From Desulfonatronovibrio sp046496945 (lineage in GTDB: Bacteria > Desulfobacterota > Desulfovibrionia > Desulfovibrionales > Desulfonatronovibrionaceae): DNA of 8,901 nt. The translations under genes were made by a program, and so were the position numbers. The stretch is taken from the NCBI GenBank assembly GCA_046496945.1, contig JAWOGL010000292.1, forward strand, positions 1 to 8,901, written 5' to 3'. A model generated the notes under the pieces. It was not told the origin of the DNA. It saw nothing but the letters and a program-made list of their open reading frames with translations, and searched no databases. Shown piece after piece: positions 5,729 through 8,901 of the stretch (its first letter is position 1; each line of letters starts with the position of its first letter).

Positions 5729-6043
5729 ATGAAGAAGATCAACTTATTTGAAGCCAATGGATTTAAGGATGCCGGAATGAGTAAATTCCTGGTGCATGAT
5801 TCGCCTTATTTCAAGATCCTGAATTTTAATTTTAAGGCCGGGCAGGAACTGCCCATACATTCCCATGATATAGAGGGCCAGCTTTCCATCCTGGTTCTGG
5901 AGGGAGAGGGAGAATTTCTGGCTCAGGATGCCACCCTGCCGGCAAAAACAGGAGACGTGCTGGTGTGTGACATCAGTGTGCCTCACGGCATCAGGGCCGT
6001 TACTGACATGCGGACAATAGTTACTATTGCGCCTCCTATTTGA
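5729..6043 (+). CDS. Small cupin-domain protein
   Basis: The 104-aa product is a single cupin_2-type barrel. Motif 1 is visible as GQELPIHSHDIEGQ (Gly38, His44, His46, Glu49) and motif 2 as GDVLVCDISVPHGI (Gly75, Pro85, His86). The three histidines and possibly Glu49 or Gln51 would bind one metal ion. Small cupins serve as enzymes, metal or ligand sensors, or binding proteins, and the substrate cannot be told from sequence. There is no signal peptide, so it should be cytoplasmic. ATG 5729 is chosen because AGGAGG ends 6 nt upstream. A TTG at 5702 would precede that site. It lies 146 bp before the exported ferredoxin gene on the same strand, so co-transcription is possible but not shown. Its upstream region has an FNR-like box and the motif shared with the PAS gene, hinting at redox- or signal-dependent expression. 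Confidence 0.85.
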   Translation: MKKINLFEANGFKDAGMSKFLVHDSPYFKILNFNFKAGQELPIHSHDIEGQLSILVLEGEGEFLAQDATLPAKTGDVLVCDISVPHGIRAVTDMRTIVTIAPPI

Positions 6044-6189
6044 TGGGTTATATTATTATTTATCTGCAGCCTTTGGGGCGGTGACCCGGCCAGGGTTTCT
6101 AAAGCCGGTACTTGTTAAGAGCGGCATCCTGGACCAGAAAAAAACCGGTTGCGGATTAAAACGCATTAATTATGCAAAGGATATCTGTT

Positions 6190-7134
6190 ATGCCCAAAAA
6201 AAAACTCTCCAGACGCGGTTTTTTAGGCCTGACCTGCGCGGGTCTGGCCGGAGCCGTGCTTCCCGGAACCGCTGAAGCCGCGCGAAATGGCCAGGAACTG
6301 GCCACCATGCTGGATATTGAATCCTGCATCAATTGCGGACAATGTGTTCAGGCCTGCAGAGAGGTCAATGAACACAAATTCCCCCGTCCGGAAAAGCCTT
6401 ATCCGGAAATGTTTCCTTCCAGGGTAAAGGTGGAGGACTGGTCGGATAAAAAGGATGTTGATGACCGGCTTACCCCTTACAACTGGCTGTACATTCAGAC
6501 TTCCAGGGGAGAGTACAACGGCCGGGAATTTGAGATACATATTCCCAGACGCTGCCTGCATTGCCAGAATCCGCCATGCGCGAATCTCTGTCCCTGGGGG
6601 GCTGCTGTCCGGGAAACAAACGGGATAGTTAAAATTAGCGACAAAATCTGTATTGGCGGGGCAAAATGCAAAGATGTGTGCCCGTGGGACATACCTCAGC
6701 GTCAGACCGGGGTGGGGCTTTATCTTGATCTTATGCCCAGATTCGCGGGCAACGGGGTCATGTATAAATGCGACCGGTGCTATGACCGGCTGGCCCAGGG
6801 CGAGCTTCCCGCATGTATAGAAGTATGTCCAATGCAGCTGCAAACCATTGGACCCAGAAAAGAAATTCTCAGACAGGCCAGGGAACTGGCCGAAGATATT
6901 GACGGGTATATTTATGGTGCTGAGGAAAACGGTGGCACTAATACTTTTTATGTTTCTCCTGTACCTTTTGAAGTCCTTAAGGCCAATATGACCACTGGTC
7001 CGGGACAACCTCATCTGGATGAAGTGGAAAATATCATGTCCGGTTCCGGGCTTTTGACCAAGGCCCTGGTTCTGGCTCCAGTGGCCGGAGTGGCGGCAGG
7101 GCTGCTCAGTATCAAGGCAAACCAGCAAAAATAA
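6190..7134 (+). CDS. Tat-exported, membrane-anchored ferredoxin subunit (HybA/FdnH type)
   Basis: The 314-aa protein starts with a Tat signal (SRRGFLG at 7-13, hydrophobic stretch, AEA end near residue 30), so it is exported folded with its clusters. Four cysteine groups follow the dicluster ferredoxin pattern of HybA, FdnH and NarH: Cys46/49/52/56, Cys122/125/130/134, Cys154/160/164 and Cys194/197/209/213. In the third group the second cysteine is Gly157 (CIGGAKC), the slot where NarH has Trp next to a [3Fe-4S] cluster. A C-terminal hydrophobic segment (288-307) is a likely membrane anchor, as in HybA and FdnH. Its expected role is to carry electrons between a periplasmic catalytic subunit and a membrane cytochrome b. 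The gene 10 bp downstream encodes such a membrane partner, but no catalytic subunit is seen. ATG 6190 is preferred over 6172 because AAAGGA lies 8 nt upstream and the Tat motif then sits normally. Confidence 0.88.
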   Translation: MPKKKLSRRGFLGLTCAGLAGAVLPGTAEAARNGQELATMLDIESCINCGQCVQACREVNEHKFPRPEKPYPEMFPSRVKVEDWSDKKDVDDRLTPYNWLYIQTSRGEYNGREFEIHIPRRCLHCQNPPCANLCPWGAAVRETNGIVKISDKICIGGAKCKDVCPWDIPQRQTGVGLYLDLMPRFAGNGVMYKCDRCYDRLAQGELPACIEVCPMQLQTIGPRKEILRQARELAEDIDGYIYGAEENGGTNTFYVSPVPFEVLKANMTTGPGQPHLDEVENIMSGSGLLTKALVLAPVAGVAAGLLSIKANQQK

Positions 7135-7144
7135 GGAATAAAAA

Positions 7145-7612
7145 ATGAGAACAAGCTCTTCAGAAATAGCTTCCAGACTGGACATGCTGTTTTTCAAGCT
7201 GTCCGTTGCAGTGCTTATCCTGTCCGGTCTGGCGCAGATGCCTGTATTCAAACGCTATTATATTTCAGATGTCCCCGGACTGGGCTGGACTGCAGATTAT
7301 CGGTTCAATCATATCCTTCATTACATAGCAGCGGCAGTCCTTCTGTTTGTCCTGTTCAAATGGGTAGTTACTTATCTGAAGGCCAGAAATTATTCTATAA
7401 AGCTGTCTCTTTCCGGGAAAATGAGAATTATTCTGTTTCTGATAATTATTATTACCGGTTTTTTCCGGGCCTTTAAAAACCTTCCTGATTATTATTTCAG
7501 TCCCCTGGCCACGACCTCGATTATCTGGCTTCACCTGGCAGCCGGAGTACTTCTGGGCATTATGGCCATCTATTTCCGGGTTACAGGCAGAAGATATTTT
7601 ACCCGGCGGTGA
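7145..7612 (+). CDS. Four-helix membrane protein, probable cytochrome b subunit
   Basis: This 155-aa protein has four predicted membrane helices at about residues 14-32, 55-77, 93-108 and 122-143. By size, topology and position after a ferredoxin subunit it resembles the gamma subunit of formate dehydrogenases and related cytochromes b. Only three histidines occur: His56 and His59 in helix 2 and His130 in helix 4. Helix 1 has Lys18 in the region where FdnI-type proteins have a heme-ligating His, so at most one heme b may be bound, or none. It should receive electrons from, or give them to, the anchored ferredoxin and exchange them with the quinone pool. The start is supported by AAGGA 7 nt upstream, overlapping the previous stop codon. 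The two genes form an operon. Assignment is by context and topology, so a non-heme anchor is a fair alternative. Confidence 0.7.
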   Translation: MRTSSSEIASRLDMLFFKLSVAVLILSGLAQMPVFKRYYISDVPGLGWTADYRFNHILHYIAAAVLLFVLFKWVVTYLKARNYSIKLSLSGKMRIILFLIIIITGFFRAFKNLPDYYFSPLATTSIIWLHLAAGVLLGIMAIYFRVTGRRYFTRR

Positions 7613-7686
7613 TTATCCGTAACAAGGCGAATCTTTTTCTGAAATTCTTTAAGTGCCATGCCGGTTTTTTGGTGATTGTCATCTTT

Positions 7687-7706
7687 ACTCTTCTTCGAAA
7701 AAGAGT
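7687..7706. repeat. 20-bp near-perfect palindrome
   Basis: ACTCTTCTTCGAAAAAGAGT is palindromic at all but one pair (C7693/A7700). No T-run follows, so it does not look like a terminator for the upstream membrane gene. It lies 110 bp before the PAS gene start and may be a protein-binding site. Confidence 0.4.
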
Positions 7707-7724
7707 CACTGTCTACCAAAAGAA

Positions 7725-7751
7725 GTTAAATAGTTTTCATCCGGAAAGAAA
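7725..7751 (+). repeat. 27-bp leader motif, copy 2 (PAS gene)
   Basis: This copy matches 5650-5676 at 25 of 27 positions. CATCCGGAAAG (7738-7748) is also repeated in inverted form as CTTTCCGGATG (7782-7792), a perfect 11-bp pair around 33 nt. The inverted copy ends 24 bp before the PAS gene start, so the site could act as a two-part operator or a leader hairpin. Confidence 0.55.
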
Positions 7752-7816
7752 ACCGTCAATTTCAGCATTCTGAAAGAAAGACTTTCCGGATGGAAGCTAA
7801 ACAGCGGAGTACAAGC

Positions 7817-8901
7817 ATGCCCCCACACTCCTTCCCCCAAACACCCGTCCTTCAGACAGGAAAGGGCGGTTTTCAGAATTGCGAAGATTTTCTCATTAAT
7901 GCCCCTGTGGGAATTTTTACTTCTTCGCCTGACGGCCGGTTTTTGTCCGTCAACCAAGCCATGACAAAGCAACTGGGCTACAGCAGTCCGGATGAACTTA
8001 CGGACTCGGACCTCCCCCTTGCCGCTCAAGCCTATGCCATTCCGGCAGTGAAACAGGAATTGCTGGATCTTCTCAGTCAGGACGATCAGGTGCTTAACTA
8101 TGACTGTAAACTGCTTCGCAGGGACATGAAGCTGTTGTGGGTTAATCTGACTATTCGGGTAATGCGGGATCAAAACGGCAATGTCACCCATTACCAGGGT
8201 TTTTCAACGGATATTTCCCATCAGAAGCGAGCGGAAGGAGCCTTCAGAAATGAACTTGAAGAGCATGATAAGTCCAGAGCGGCTCTTAGCAAGATGACCC
8301 GCCAGTTCTGCGTGCTGTTTAAAAAGTCCAGAGACGGTATTGTCATGATTAACCATGAACACCAGGTGGTGGACGCTAATCCTGCTTTTGCCCGGATGCT
8401 TGGCTATCCCCTGGAAAAAGTGAGGGAGATGAATATCTGGGACTGGGAAGCGGATAAGACCAGGGAGCAGATTGAAGCCCGGCTTGCGGGTGATCCACCA
8501 AAGATCAATGATCTGTTTGAAACCCGTTTCCAGCGTCAGGATGGCTCAGTAATCAATGTGGAAGTCTGTGTCACCGGAGAAAGGTTAAAGGACAGAGATG
8601 TGTATATCGGCATCTGCCGGGACATTACCGAGCGAAAGCGAATGGAAGAGGATCTGCTGGAAAGCAAAGAAAAATTTAAAACTCTGGCTGAAAAGAGCCC
8701 TGTCTCCATCATGCTTTTTGATCAAAACGGTTTTGTGATCTTTCTCAATGAATGGCATCAGAAAGTGTTTTCACTTGATAAGCTCGACAATGAATTTTTT
8801 ATGGGCAGACATATCCATGAGTTGCCCGGTCTGGTAAACGCGGGCATAGACCATGAAGTGGCCAGAATCTTTAAAGGAGAGTCTGTTGAAATCAAGGAGG
8901 T
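7817..8901 (+). CDS. Multi-PAS sensory protein, partial (cut by window end)
   Basis: The frame stays open to the window edge, giving 361 codons of an incomplete protein. Three PAS domains follow each other. PAS1 is at about 22-138 (NAPVGIFTSSPDGRFLSVNQ, ending DISHQKRAE). PAS2 is at about 163-276 (SRDGIVMINHEHQVVDANPAF, ending DITERKRMEE). A third begins near 285 (KTLAEKSPVSIMLFDQNGFV). A charged linker with coiled-coil character (138-160) separates the first two. No signal peptide or membrane helix is visible, so it should be cytoplasmic. The missing C-terminus decides its output: histidine kinase, GGDEF/EAL or sigma54 activator are all possible, with a kinase the commonest partner of such arrays. 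ATG 7817 has GGAG 7 nt upstream, while ATG 7790 has no good site. It may sense redox state or a ligand and regulate the upstream genes, as its leader shares a motif with the cupin gene. Confidence 0.85.
   Translation, partial: MPPHSFPQTPVLQTGKGGFQNCEDFLINAPVGIFTSSPDGRFLSVNQAMTKQLGYSSPDELTDSDLPLAAQAYAIPAVKQELLDLLSQDDQVLNYDCKLLRRDMKLLWVNLTIRVMRDQNGNVTHYQGFSTDISHQKRAEGAFRNELEEHDKSRAALSKMTRQFCVLFKKSRDGIVMINHEHQVVDANPAFARMLGYPLEKVREMNIWDWEADKTREQIEARLAGDPPKINDLFETRFQRQDGSVINVEVCVTGERLKDRDVYIGICRDITERKRMEEDLLESKEKFKTLAEKSPVSIMLFDQNGFVIFLNEWHQKVFSLDKLDNEFFMGRHIHELPGLVNAGIDHEVARIFKGESVEIKE

Noticed and set aside
6223..7251. Open frame of 342 codons on the - strand
   Set aside because: It lies opposite the ferredoxin gene, whose cysteine motifs and Tat signal show the + strand is coding.
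7669..7682. Second FNR-like box before the PAS gene (TTGGT-N4-GTCAT)
   Set aside because: Only 7 of 10 consensus positions match and its distance to the shared 27-bp motif differs from that at the cupin gene.
7706..8191. Open frame of 161 codons on the - strand
   Set aside because: It overlaps the PAS gene in antisense and shows no family signature; the + strand frame continues with clear PAS motifs.

Overview
The window looks like an ordinary chromosomal stretch from an anaerobic or microaerophilic Gram-negative bacterium. A member of the Desulfovibrionales or a related sulfate-reducer group is my best guess. That guess rests on the mix of exported thiol-redox proteins, a Tat-exported iron-sulfur/cytochrome b pair, moderate GC and AGGAGG-type ribosome sites. 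It is an inference, because no marker gene is present. Eight CDSs are supported, seven complete and one cut by the right edge. I see no rRNA, tRNA, CRISPR array or intact insertion sequence.

Left part (1-1184, + strand): two closely spaced genes encode exported redox proteins. The first is a thioredoxin-fold protein with a CPIC active site. The second is a peroxiredoxin with a single cysteine in its mature part. They probably form one operon handling peroxide or thiol stress in the periplasm. A minus-strand type IA topoisomerase (TopB-like, 717 aa, TTG start) converges on them and fills 1370-3523.

Middle (3524-5728): this part is rich in regulation and repeats. A 419-bp gap upstream of topB carries an 84-bp pair of inverted REP-like hairpins. 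A CI-type repressor with HTH and S24 protease domains then has a 27-bp operator-like palindrome over its promoter. Downstream lies a UmuD homologue with no UmuC in the window. A second palindrome with a similar half-site sits between the two genes, so the repressor may control both. After umuD comes about 560 bp without a credible gene. It contains a 287-bp foldback element with two perfect inverted-repeat segments (23 and 12 bp), followed by an FNR-like box and the leader of the next gene.

Right part (5729-8901, + strand): a small cupin protein is followed by a Tat-exported ferredoxin-type subunit with a C-terminal anchor and a small four-helix membrane cytochrome b candidate. These two look like the electron-transfer half of a respiratory oxidoreductase, but no catalytic subunit is visible here. 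A multi-PAS sensory protein then runs off the right edge. A 27-bp motif (25/27 identical) occurs upstream of both the cupin gene and the PAS gene, which suggests shared control or a shared dispersed repeat.

The most interesting points are the foldback element, the shared 27-bp leader motif, the repressor/orphan UmuD pair with related operators, and the ferredoxin subunit in which one cluster-ligand cysteine is replaced by glycine. None clearly amounts to a new defence or mobile system.
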